A stretch of DNA of 20,222 nt. It comes from a virus. Under the pieces are notes generated by a model. The model was not told where the DNA came from, made no database searches, and saw only the letters and a list, made by a program, of their open reading frames with translations. The position numbers were made by a program, and so were the translations under genes. The stretch covers positions 2,047-22,268 of IMG/VR virus record IMGVR_UViG_3300030061_002624, one strand, 5' to 3'. Numbering within the stretch: position 1 is the stretch's first letter; each line of letters starts with the position of its first letter. Shown piece by piece: positions 12,301 through 19,257 of this stretch.

Positions 12301-12560
12301 CAAATGCTAGTTATGAAAAATCTAACCGCAAGATGCGAGCTAAGCACAAGAAAGAAACTGGAAACACTTTAGGTAAAAGACAAACAAGTGGTACTGGAAA
12401 GCGTAGAATATCTTTCGCTTGTAGATTTGCTGGTATGAAAGGTCCTATGAAAAAACCTAATGGCGAACCAACTAGAAAAGCTAGAGCTTTAAAAAAATGG
12501 GGTTTTGGAAGTGTTGAAGCTGCTAGAAAATTCTGTAACAAACATAAAGCTAAAAAATGA
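12297..12560 (+). CDS. Small basic Cys-containing phage protein, 87 aa
   Basis: ATG at 12297 with ATGA overlap to the previous gene. The N-terminal 35 residues are basic and likely disordered; the conserved part is RRISFACRFAGMKGPMKKPN, then EPTRKARALKKWGFGSVEAA and RKFCNKHK. This pattern (S.ACRF.GM.GPMK ... ALKKWGFGS..AAR.FC) is familiar from aquatic phages, sometimes fused to other proteins. Cys42 and Cys80 may pair or bind metal. High charge fits a nucleic-acid or virion-associated role. Confidence 0.65.
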   Translation: MTNASYEKSNRKMRAKHKKETGNTLGKRQTSGTGKRRISFACRFAGMKGPMKKPNGEPTRKARALKKWGFGSVEAARKFCNKHKAKK

Positions 12561-12712
12561 AAGATAAAGGCCTTGGTGATACTATAGCTAGATTTACGAC
12601 AGCAACTGGAATAAAAAAGTTAGCAGATAAGATACCGTCTGGTTGTGGATGTGATAAACGACAAGACTGGTTAAATAAAAATTTTCCTTACAACAAAGGC
12701 ATAAAAAGATAA
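12557..12712 (+). CDS. Small GCGC-motif phage protein, 51 aa
   Basis: ATG at 12557 with ATGA overlap to the previous gene, TAA at 12710-12712. An N-terminal helix (LGDTIARFTTATGIKKLADK) is followed by IPSGCGCDKRQDWLNKNFPY, a C-terminal GCGC..R..WLN..FPY motif I recognise from other phage micro-genes. The two cysteines at 30 and 32 are closely spaced. Function unknown. Confidence 0.65.
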   Translation: MKDKGLGDTIARFTTATGIKKLADKIPSGCGCDKRQDWLNKNFPYNKGIKR

Positions 12713-12714
12713 TT

Positions 12715-12915
12715 ATGAGTAAACTATCAACAGAACAAAGAAAGAAACTAAGAGATGATCAATTTTGCGGTCCTGAAAGATCATTCCCAGTAAATGACTG
12801 TGATCATGTAACAGCAGCAAAAAGAATGATAAGTCGATACAAAGGTCCTGGTGACAAAGGTTCTATAATGGCTTGTGTTAAAAGAAAAGAAAAATCATTA
12901 AGTTGTAAAAAATAA
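12715..12915 (+). CDS. Small phage protein with FCGPERSFPVND motif, 66 aa
   Basis: ATG at 12715 (AATT-ATG). Residues 17-32 (FCGPERSFPVNDCDHV) followed by TAAKRMISRYKGPGDKGSIM match a motif (F.GP.RSFP..D..H...A) known from phage capsid- or prohead-associated proteins and from DUF6582-type domains; the family number is from memory. Here it stands alone as a minimal copy with extra cysteines (18, 28, 54, 64). It may be a virion decoration or assembly module. Confidence 0.65.
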   Translation: MSKLSTEQRKKLRDDQFCGPERSFPVNDCDHVTAAKRMISRYKGPGDKGSIMACVKRKEKSLSCKK

Positions 12916-12918
12916 GTT

Positions 12919-13077
12919 ATGGAAAAAGTAAAAGAAATTATAAATCACCCATTGTCAAAAGCTGTATTAGCTGGTATTGTTGGTGCAACGTTATTAGTAG
13001 AATCACATCCCATGTATGCTGGTGTAGCTTTTGGGTATTCTTTTAGAGAGGTTTTATTAGCATTTAAAGCAGACTAA
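12919..13077 (+). CDS. Small membrane protein, 52 aa
   Basis: ATG at 12919 (AAGTT-ATG), TAA at 13075-13077. MEKVKEIINHPLSKAVLAGI leads into a moderately hydrophobic, glycine-rich segment (VGATLLVESHPMYAGVAFGY) with one or two possible membrane passes, and the end is amphipathic (SFREVLLAFKAD). A hydrophobic phage micro-gene near the lysis block could be an extra holin or antiholin, but no motif proves this. Confidence 0.55.
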   Translation: MEKVKEIINHPLSKAVLAGIVGATLLVESHPMYAGVAFGYSFREVLLAFKAD

Positions 13078-13079
13078 TT

Positions 13080-13517
13080 ATGACAATGCGTGATGAGAAA
13101 AGAGGACCTATAGGCGATAAGTTTAAGGAGATTGGAACAACTATTAAAAGTAGATTAAGAAGAAATCAAACAGCTCAAGCAATTAAAAAAGAGGCAAAAG
13201 ACCTGGGTTATAGAAAATCTGAAGCTAGAGATATGGCTAAAAGATATAGAAGAGATGACTTTTCACCTGAAGAGTTATCGCAAATGTCAAAAATATTTAT
13301 GACTGATATAGGTCACACAAAAGGAGGAAATAATAATAATAGATCATTAAGTGTTGGTGATGCTAAAGCTATATCAAACTTCAGTAATCAAGATGAATTT
13401 GGTAGATCAAAGGCAGAACAATTATATGACGCCAAACAAGGTATAACTCCAAAACCATTAAATACCGTGCCATTAGATAATCCCGTGGCAAAAGGTTCTA
13501 CAAAGAAAAAAGATTAA
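13080..13517 (+). CDS. Hydrophilic hypothetical protein, 145 aa
   Basis: ATG at 13080 (CTAATT-ATG). The first ~65 residues are strongly basic and helical (KFKEIGTTIKSRLRRNQTAQ; AIKKEAKDLGYRKSEARDMA), the middle is polar with an Asn run (GGNNNNRS), and the C-terminus is Lys/Pro-rich. It resembles the two flanking proteins in composition. No recognised domain; an internal virion or DNA-associated role is a guess. Confidence 0.6.
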   Translation: MTMRDEKRGPIGDKFKEIGTTIKSRLRRNQTAQAIKKEAKDLGYRKSEARDMAKRYRRDDFSPEELSQMSKIFMTDIGHTKGGNNNNRSLSVGDAKAISNFSNQDEFGRSKAEQLYDAKQGITPKPLNTVPLDNPVAKGSTKKKD

Positions 13518-13519
13518 TT

Positions 13520-14488
13520 ATGCCAGATTTAAATATAGCAAAATCAATTAATAAAGATGACTATGCAAAGCATGAAGGTGAAGTTCACGTTAAAGATGGT
13601 GTACAATATAAAGTAATAAATGAGAAACAAGATGAATATATACCTCAAAAGTCTAAAAAATCTACAAACCTGTTTGAGGGTACTCCAAATGCCTACTTCG
13701 AAAAATTAAGTGGAAACAAAGCTTATCAGAATAAAGATGGTTCTCCTAAGTCCGCGCAGCAAATAAACATGCTCACTGGTGTAAACAAAATACACCCAGA
13801 TAAATTTAAAGAATATGATAAATATGTAGGCTATAAACCAAAGCAAGAAATTGTTTTTACTGATGGTGGTAATAATAGAGAGACTGAAACTATTACACAA
13901 GATATACCAGAAGACAATGGTGGAGGTAGCAGCACAAGTGAGGTGCCAGATGGTGGTGGAGGTTCATTTACTTATACTGTTTCAGATGGTGATTCTAACA
14001 AAGAAAAGAAACGATCATTTAAAAATATATTTAATAAGAAAGATAAAATAAAAGGTGATGGTTTAACAGAATGTTCTAGTGACAATCCTACTGCATGTGG
14101 TTTAGATATGGCTAAGGAAGTTGGTAAGGAAAAAAAGGCGGAGACAAAAGCATATAATCAAGCTCAAAGAAATAGAAGTTATAGAGTAAAAAAAGACGGG
14201 ACTCAAGTATTAAAAAAGCAATTTGCTCCAGGAGAATGGTTTAATGAAAAGATGGATAACTTTAAAGATAAAAGAATTAAAAATCAAGCCAAAAAAGACC
14301 AGAATCAAAGACAAAGAGAAATTAAAAAAGAAAGTAATCGAAGAAGAAAACTAAAGCAAATAGAATTTCAACATGAACATTCTGATAGGTATGGTAAAGT
14401 TGATAATTTCTTTAACGAATTAGCTTATAAAAAAAGAAATAAAAAAGACAACCCTGGTAGAACAAGAACAATTAAAGCTAGCTTTTAA
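13520..14488 (+). CDS. Low-complexity hydrophilic protein, 322 aa
   Basis: ATG at 13520 (TTAATT-ATG). The N-terminal ~110 residues are polar with Tyr/Lys repeats (YKVINEKQDEYIPQ; YFEKLSGNKAYQNKDGS). A glycine/serine linker (DNGGGSSTSEVPDGGGGSFT, about 132-151) leads to a segment with CSSDNPTACG, then a very basic tail (NQRQREIKKESNRRRKLKQI). The layout, two charged parts around a Gly-rich linker, suggests a flexible structural or internal virion protein. Family not recognised. Confidence 0.6.
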   Translation: MPDLNIAKSINKDDYAKHEGEVHVKDGVQYKVINEKQDEYIPQKSKKSTNLFEGTPNAYFEKLSGNKAYQNKDGSPKSAQQINMLTGVNKIHPDKFKEYDKYVGYKPKQEIVFTDGGNNRETETITQDIPEDNGGGSSTSEVPDGGGGSFTYTVSDGDSNKEKKRSFKNIFNKKDKIKGDGLTECSSDNPTACGLDMAKEVGKEKKAETKAYNQAQRNRSYRVKKDGTQVLKKQFAPGEWFNEKMDNFKDKRIKNQAKKDQNQRQREIKKESNRRRKLKQIEFQHEHSDRYGKVDNFFNELAYKKRNKKDNPGRTRTIKASF

Positions 14489-14940
14489 TGAAAAAAGAAA
14501 AAAAGAAATTTAAAGAAACTAAGGTTGGGGCTTTTTTAACGGAGAAAGCTCCTAAACTTATTTCCCAGTTAGGAGAGTTTCTGCCTGATCAAGGTGGATT
14601 AGGAGTAGTAAAAAATCTAATAACAAGTGATTCTAATATTAAGCCAGAAGATAAAGAGATGGCTTTGAAACTATTAGAGCAAGATATAGCTGAGATGAAT
14701 AACATATCTCAAAGATGGGCTAGTGATATGAAAAGTGACTCATGGTTGAGTAAGAACACTAGACCTATGACGCTTATATTTCTTACTTTAGCCATGACAA
14801 TATTTATAATACTAGACTCTACAGTATTATTAGAGATTAAAACAGGTTGGGTTTCCCTATTAGAAGCTCTGCTGCTTACAGTATATGTAGCGTACTTTGG
14901 GTCTAGAGGCGCAGAAAAAATAACAAAAATAAAAAAATAA
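14488..14940 (+). CDS. Holin, 3-TM (GTA_holin-type) family, 150 aa
   Basis: ATG at 14488 overlapping the previous stop by one base (TAATG). Residues 80-137 carry the pattern DMKSDSWLSKNTRPMTLIFL, then a second membrane helix within WVSLLEALLLTVYVAY and FGSRGAEKITKIKK. The combination SWLSKN.RP ... YFGSRG.EK is characteristic of the 3TM phage holin family (PF11351-type) as I know it. Membrane helices are at about 94-112 and 120-137. It is separated from the amidase by about 2.6 kb. Holins make the lesion that releases the endolysin; having this plus the small protein at 11343 suggests two membrane lysis factors. Confidence 0.75.
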   Translation: MKKEKKKFKETKVGAFLTEKAPKLISQLGEFLPDQGGLGVVKNLITSDSNIKPEDKEMALKLLEQDIAEMNNISQRWASDMKSDSWLSKNTRPMTLIFLTLAMTIFIILDSTVLLEIKTGWVSLLEALLLTVYVAYFGSRGAEKITKIKK

Positions 14941-14942
14941 AA

Positions 14943-15197
14943 ATGGGATACGCTAAAGGAGATTTCTCAAGCCAAGCAAGGGTGTTTGCTCATGATGCTA
15001 CTAATGTAGTTATTGGCGATGATTTAGATAACGTTTGCATATATGTCGGTACAGGTGGAGATATAACTGTTACTATGCAAAGCGGTAGAACTGGCATAAT
15101 ATTTAAAAACGTTCCCTCAGGTGCTTTTTTACCGGTATTAGTAAAAAAAGTTGAAGCTGTTGCAAATGGAGCGGGAGACTTATTAGCATTATATTAG
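14943..15197 (+). CDS. Small conserved virion protein (beta-rich), 84 aa
   Basis: ATG at 14943 (AATAAAA-ATG). The pattern IYVGTGGDITVTMQSGRTGI, then FKNVPSGAFLPVLVKKVEAV and a terminal D-LLALY is one I recognise in small phage proteins found near tail and fibre genes ('YVGT.GDv.V....G....F.nVp.G..LPv.v..V'). It should fold as a small beta-barrel or jelly-roll and may act as a decoration or fibre-associated protein. Function unproven. Confidence 0.7.
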   Translation: MGYAKGDFSSQARVFAHDATNVVIGDDLDNVCIYVGTGGDITVTMQSGRTGIIFKNVPSGAFLPVLVKKVEAVANGAGDLLALY

Positions 15198-15198
15198 T

Positions 15199-15354
15199 AT
15201 GTGGTTAGGTATTGGATACACTATTCCCATGCATGGAGACAGGAATCTAAAACTTCCTCCTCCGGTAATAGGAGAATTCATAGAATTAGAACCTAATCTA
15301 TTTTTAATAGAACTAGAAGGAGCAGGCGTGTCGGATAAAATATTACTAGAATAA
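15199..15354 (+). CDS. Small hypothetical protein, 51 aa
   Basis: ATG at 15199, two bases after the previous stop; TAA at 15352-15354. MWLGIGYTIPMHGDRNLKLP, then PPVIGEFIELEPNLFLIELE suggests a short beta-hairpin protein. The position directly before the second fibre gene suggests a tail-related small protein. Family not recognised. Confidence 0.55.
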   Translation: MWLGIGYTIPMHGDRNLKLPPPVIGEFIELEPNLFLIELEGAGVSDKILLE

Positions 15355-15364
15355 AAATAACAAA

Positions 15365-17623
15365 ATGGCAAACGAAAAAATAAGTGCGTTTAATACCGTA
15401 GAAGACGGTCAAGGTACCAAACCAGATGTAAGGAAACTTAAAGGAATAGCTGGATACGAAGAGTTAACTATTGGTTCAGGTGTTTATACTAATGCTCAAA
15501 TGTCTGGTGAAGAGTTAGTAGAAAGCATAATAAACCAAGGTAGTGCAGCTCAAGGAAGAATATCTTTTTACGGTGCTGGATCAGGTGGCCAAACTAGCTT
15601 AGGTGGTTCTAGCGGATTATCGTGGGATCAAACTACAGATACGTTAAATATAGGAACTCCAAATAGTGGTGCTGGTTTAGAAGCTGATGTTAGACTTCAT
15701 GGTACTTACGTTACTGGTGATGGGCAACCATCTCTTTCTTTTTATTTTGGCGATAGCAGTATTTCCACTACTCCAAATATTTTTACTATTATAACCGACA
15801 AAACAGGAGCCGATCAAGTATGGGTTTTACCAGCTGAGTTACCAGATGTTAATGATGCTTTAGTTGCTTTAGATGTTGATCAGGAAGAAGTAACATTAGG
15901 ATGGGCAACTAACTTTGATACTCAATACACTTTCTCAGCTGAACAAAGCACTGTAGGTTCAAACGAATCACCTGACTTAAAATTAGGTTGGGAAGATTCT
16001 ACAGGCACACTGCAAGGATATCTTATACAACTAAGTGGTGGTACAAATATCACAACAGAAAGAAGTACAACTGGAGATGAAATAACAATAAATGCCACAC
16101 CAACTGGTTTAACAGGACAAATTCAATTTGCATCCTCAACAAATACTTTTAATGCTGATAGCGCTTTATTTTATACTATAGGCAACAACGTTGGTAATCT
16201 ATCAGTGGGAGATGTAGGAATTACTCAAGGTAGACTTAACCTTTATGGAGGAGCAACAACTAGTGGAAGTATAAATATATCGGATCCAAATGATGACGGT
16301 ATAACAATAAAACTTCCTAATGACATGGGTGGTGTTAACTACGATGTAATTTTACCAGAGATCGCACCTACTAATAGCCAGATATTGGAATCAGATGCTA
16401 GTGGTAATTTATCTTGGATTGATACTCCAACAAGTGCTGGAGCTAGTGCATTTACTCCAAAAGCAGGTGCTGATGTAATTGACTGGGATTATGCAACTGA
16501 TGGACCTAACTTAAGATTAAACTTAGGTTCAGGTTTAGAAAACGTGTTAACCGTAAATAATATTACTGATTTTCCAAATGGAAGTACTGGATTTGTAATT
16601 ATGAATCCACAAAACTCAACAGATTACAAAATGCCTAGTGAAGATTATGGAAGTGCCAGTGGTATAACTAGTAAACTGTCGGGAGGTGATGCTAGTCTCG
16701 GTGGTACTAACAATGTATTATGGGAGTGGACGTATGATGGAGCTAATTTTTATTGGCAAAAATTTCAAAATTATGTTAATCCAATTTATCCTCCATCTGT
16801 AGTTTTTGATTCGACTAGTTTAATAGCATTTTACCATCCAGAATCTTATAATGAATCTGTTAATGGAGCTTCTTTAATTGCAGGAACACCAGTTACTAAT
16901 ATCGCTACTAGTATATTGATAGGTAATTTAGCTGTAGGATCAAACGTTACTAATGCAGAATTTTATACAAGAGATGATTCTGTTAGTAGACCAGCTTTTT
17001 GGAGTTTAGGTGGAGATTCAAATTCTATTATATCTCCTAGTACTTTTTCAGGTTTACCTGTTACTAATACAGTTAGTTGTTATATTCAAGGTCCTTTTGC
17101 GTCTAGTTATTCAACAATTTTTGATTTTGATGAGGGATCTGGATATCAAGAACTTTTATACATAAACAGTTCAAGAGAATTTGAATTTGATTACAGTCCA
17201 GCTCTTTCCTTAAATTACCCAGCGTTAATAGATTATAGTGGTAATGTTGGTGGAGCAGATTTATCTAATGAATGGATTTTTATTAGTGTTTCTTTAGATG
17301 ATGCAAATAATGAAGTTATATTTTACGCAGGTTGTCAAAGTTCTTTAGATGCTGCTACTGCAGCTGGAGGACCAACCAACTGGGATTATGATGGTTTAGG
17401 TAATACTATAGCAGTAGATGCTAATGGACTTTATAAAGAAACAAATGCTTTTACAATAGGAACAAATACTTTTAATAGATTTTTCTATGGTCAATCAGTT
17501 GGTTCTGTTTCAGAAGGAGCTAAATGTCATTTAGGTATGTTAGGTATATACAGCGCGGTGTTGAATGATTCACAGGTTACACAAAACTGGTTAGATTCAA
17601 GAGGAGTCTATTATATAAGTTAA
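15365..17623 (+). CDS. Second tail fibre with LamG-like C-terminal domain, 752 aa
   Basis: ATG at 15365 (AATAACAAA-ATG). The N-terminus (MANEKISAFNTVEDGQGTKP) is a typical fibre start. Two repeats of a small beta module occur: residues about 63-98 (GRISFYGAG...DTLNIG) and 251-284 (GQIQFASS...NLSVGD), each followed by a segment of the type 'P...LP......ALVALD...VTLGW' or 'ILESDASGNLSWIDT'. Residues about 485-752 form a carbohydrate-binding-like jelly roll: SLIAFYHPESYN, later LGMLGIYSAVLNDSQVTQNW, the G-hYs..L...qv pattern of LamG/concanavalin domains. It probably reads host surface glycans. The C-terminal domain is likely the specificity part. Confidence 0.8.
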   Translation: MANEKISAFNTVEDGQGTKPDVRKLKGIAGYEELTIGSGVYTNAQMSGEELVESIINQGSAAQGRISFYGAGSGGQTSLGGSSGLSWDQTTDTLNIGTPNSGAGLEADVRLHGTYVTGDGQPSLSFYFGDSSISTTPNIFTIITDKTGADQVWVLPAELPDVNDALVALDVDQEEVTLGWATNFDTQYTFSAEQSTVGSNESPDLKLGWEDSTGTLQGYLIQLSGGTNITTERSTTGDEITINATPTGLTGQIQFASSTNTFNADSALFYTIGNNVGNLSVGDVGITQGRLNLYGGATTSGSINISDPNDDGITIKLPNDMGGVNYDVILPEIAPTNSQILESDASGNLSWIDTPTSAGASAFTPKAGADVIDWDYATDGPNLRLNLGSGLENVLTVNNITDFPNGSTGFVIMNPQNSTDYKMPSEDYGSASGITSKLSGGDASLGGTNNVLWEWTYDGANFYWQKFQNYVNPIYPPSVVFDSTSLIAFYHPESYNESVNGASLIAGTPVTNIATSILIGNLAVGSNVTNAEFYTRDDSVSRPAFWSLGGDSNSIISPSTFSGLPVTNTVSCYIQGPFASSYSTIFDFDEGSGYQELLYINSSREFEFDYSPALSLNYPALIDYSGNVGGADLSNEWIFISVSLDDANNEVIFYAGCQSSLDAATAAGGPTNWDYDGLGNTIAVDANGLYKETNAFTIGTNTFNRFFYGQSVGSVSEGAKCHLGMLGIYSAVLNDSQVTQNWLDSRGVYYIS

Positions 17624-17660
17624 ACAAACAAAAAACAAACAAACAATTAAATTTAATCAA

Positions 17661-17912
17661 ATGAATAAAATAAAAGAAGAACAATTAAAGAAAATTCAAG
17701 AACAACAAACTGAGTTAAACAAAGTAATAAATCAAATAGGTTATTTAGAAGGGCAGAAGCATGCTCATCTTCATCAAATGGCAGATATTAATCACACCAT
17801 AAATGAATTTAAATTAGAGTTAGAAAAAGAGTATGGCCAAGTTAATATAAACGTAGAAACAGGTGAATACTCAAAGCTTGAAGAAAAGCCAGCTGAGTTA
17901 AAAACTGTGTAA
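17661..17912 (+). CDS. Coiled-coil small protein, 83 aa
   Basis: ATG at 17661; the 17 bases before it and 5 from it match the groEL start region with one mismatch. Residues 1-55 are a long charged coiled coil (KEEQLKKIQEQQTELNKVIN), ending YGQVNINVETGEYS, a pattern I recognise in Bacteroidota phage small proteins. The gene is joined to the next by a TAATG overlap. It could be an assembly chaperone or fibre trimerisation factor; this is inference from the coiled coil. Confidence 0.65.
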   Translation: MNKIKEEQLKKIQEQQTELNKVINQIGYLEGQKHAHLHQMADINHTINEFKLELEKEYGQVNINVETGEYSKLEEKPAELKTV

Positions 17913-18139
17913 TGAATAATGTTATTAGAAAAATAAGCATTGGCGCGGATTATAAAAACGAAGCCATGCATTACTCTGTTGGTCAACAAGTGTATGGAGG
18001 TCATACGATATCTAATATACTTTATAAACCAAATGACAACTCTTATAATATATTTATATCTAAAGAAAACGAAGTTATGCCATGGAAGAAATTTAATTCT
18101 AACATGGCTATATCCGTTGAATATGATTTAGAATATTAA
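17912..18139 (+). CDS. Conserved phage protein, 75 aa
   Basis: ATG at 17912 overlapping the previous stop (TAATG) and its own stop overlapping the next start at 18139 (TAATG). MNNVIRKISIGADYKNEAMH, followed by YSVGQQVYGGHTISNILYKP and VMPWKKFNSNMAISVEYDLE, is a family I recall from uncultured phages: short, beta-rich, no assigned function. It belongs to a coupled gene string with the tandem GroES-like protein. Confidence 0.7.
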   Translation: MNNVIRKISIGADYKNEAMHYSVGQQVYGGHTISNILYKPNDNSYNIFISKENEVMPWKKFNSNMAISVEYDLEY

Positions 18140-18744
18140 TGAAGTCTTTATATAAATTTATTATATCTCCACTTAATGAGAGATACGACAATACAATAAA
18201 AGTAGGTGGACTTGATTTAATAACTAACACAACTATAGAAGATTATAAGTCTGTAAGTAAAAAAGCTATAGTTATTGAAACGCCATCTGCTTTTAAAAGT
18301 AAAGTCAAAAAAGGAGATCACGTAATAGTTCATCATAATATTTTTAGAAGATATTATGATATGAAGGGAAGGGAGAAAAATAGTGGATCTTATTTTAATG
18401 AAGATAAATACTTCTGTACTAGTGATCAGATATATCTTATTAAAAAAGAAAACACTTATGAAGCAAATTTAAATTATTGCTTTGTAAAACCCTTACTAAA
18501 TACCAACAAATTAAGTTTAAATAAAGAGCTTCCATTAAGAGGAGTTATTAAATATTCTAATAAATATTTAAGTGAAAAAAATATAATTGAAAACACGTTA
18601 GTAAGTTTTAATCCAAACAGTGAGTTTGAGTTTATACTAGAAGGAGAAAAATTATATTGTATGAAATCTAATAATATTGTATTAACTCATGAACACGAAG
18701 GAAACGAAAAAGAAAATAATCCAAGCTGGGCAAAAAGCCGTTGA
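18139..18744 (+). CDS. Tandem GroES-like domain protein, 201 aa
   Basis: ATG at 18139 coupled to the previous gene. Two GroES-like parts are visible. The first, residues about 4-101, has FIISPLNERYDNTIKVGGLD with GGLDL at the place of the mobile loop motif and later KGDHVIVHHNIFRRYYDMKG. The second, about 111-184, has NYCFVKPL, LPLRGVIKYS and SEFEFILEGEKLYCMKSNNI. The C-terminal EGNEKENNPSWA is a signature I recognise from Bacteroidota phage relatives. It could be a second co-chaperonin or a GroES-derived virion/assembly factor; the GroEL in this window is a likely partner. Assignment rests on pattern recognition and needs structural confirmation. Confidence 0.65.
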   Translation: MKSLYKFIISPLNERYDNTIKVGGLDLITNTTIEDYKSVSKKAIVIETPSAFKSKVKKGDHVIVHHNIFRRYYDMKGREKNSGSYFNEDKYFCTSDQIYLIKKENTYEANLNYCFVKPLLNTNKLSLNKELPLRGVIKYSNKYLSEKNIIENTLVSFNPNSEFEFILEGEKLYCMKSNNIVLTHEHEGNEKENNPSWAKSR

Positions 18745-18964
18745 AGAATTAATTAAAGTAGCTAAAGAAAAAATAGTAGACTCTGATGACGATGTATCAG
18801 CTGATAGACTTAAAAATGCAGCTGCTACTAAAAAGCTAGCTATATTTGACGCTTTTGAAATACTTACTAGAATTCAAGAAGAGGAAGATATGCTAAGTGA
18901 AAAACCAAAGGAAAAGAAAGAAGAAAGAACTTTTAAAGGTTTTGCAGAAGGGAGGAGCAAGTGA
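18689..18964 (+). CDS. Small helical protein, 91 aa; possible small terminase
   Basis: ATG at 18689 lies 56 bases inside the preceding gene in another frame, an unusually long overlap; no other Met occurs before residue 69, so either this start or a non-ATG start is used. The protein is helical and charged (AVEELIKVAKEKIVDSDDDV, then SADRLKNAAATKKLAIFDAF, EILTRI). Short, helical, acidic/basic proteins two genes before TerL are candidates for the small terminase subunit, but no helix-turn-helix is clear and I label it unknown. Confidence 0.55.
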   Translation: MNTKETKKKIIQAGQKAVEELIKVAKEKIVDSDDDVSADRLKNAAATKKLAIFDAFEILTRIQEEEDMLSEKPKEKKEERTFKGFAEGRSK

Positions 18965-19257
18965 AGTTTCTTTGTAGTGGATGTGGAGGCTGCTGTATGT
19001 CAGCCGGTAAACTGAATGGTGCTGCATATGGATTACCAATTAAAGAAGATGGTTCCTGTGCAAATTTAATCGGTTCTAAATGTTCTATATACGAAACCAG
19101 ACCAGACATATGTAGAGTAGATAAGATGATGTTTAATGATGATAATTTAAGTAGAAAAGATTACTATAAAAGAGCTACTTCTGTGTGTCATCAAATTATT
19201 GATTATTTAGGTATAGATCCGCATTATAAAATTAATATAGACGACTATGACTTATAA
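18961..19257 (+). CDS. CxxCxxCC metal-binding protein (YkgJ-type), 98 aa
   Basis: Starts with GTG 18961, overlapping the previous TGA; GGGAGGAG lies 6-12 bases upstream, an exception to the general lack of Shine-Dalgarno sites. Cys5-x-x-Cys8-x-x-Cys11-Cys12 at the N-terminus plus Cys33, Cys41 and Cys51 (CSIYETRPDICR) is the signature of the YkgJ/CxxCxxCC zinc- or iron-binding family. No partner enzyme is seen. Such genes sit next to terminase genes in other aquatic phages as far as I recall. The stop overlaps the terminase start by 11 bases. Confidence 0.8.
   Translation: MKFLCSGCGGCCMSAGKLNGAAYGLPIKEDGSCANLIGSKCSIYETRPDICRVDKMMFNDDNLSRKDYYKRATSVCHQIIDYLGIDPHYKINIDDYDL

Noticed and set aside
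17624-17660. CAAA-rich gap before the coiled-coil gene as a terminator
   Set aside because: No inverted repeat is present; it is only a purine/A-rich leader.
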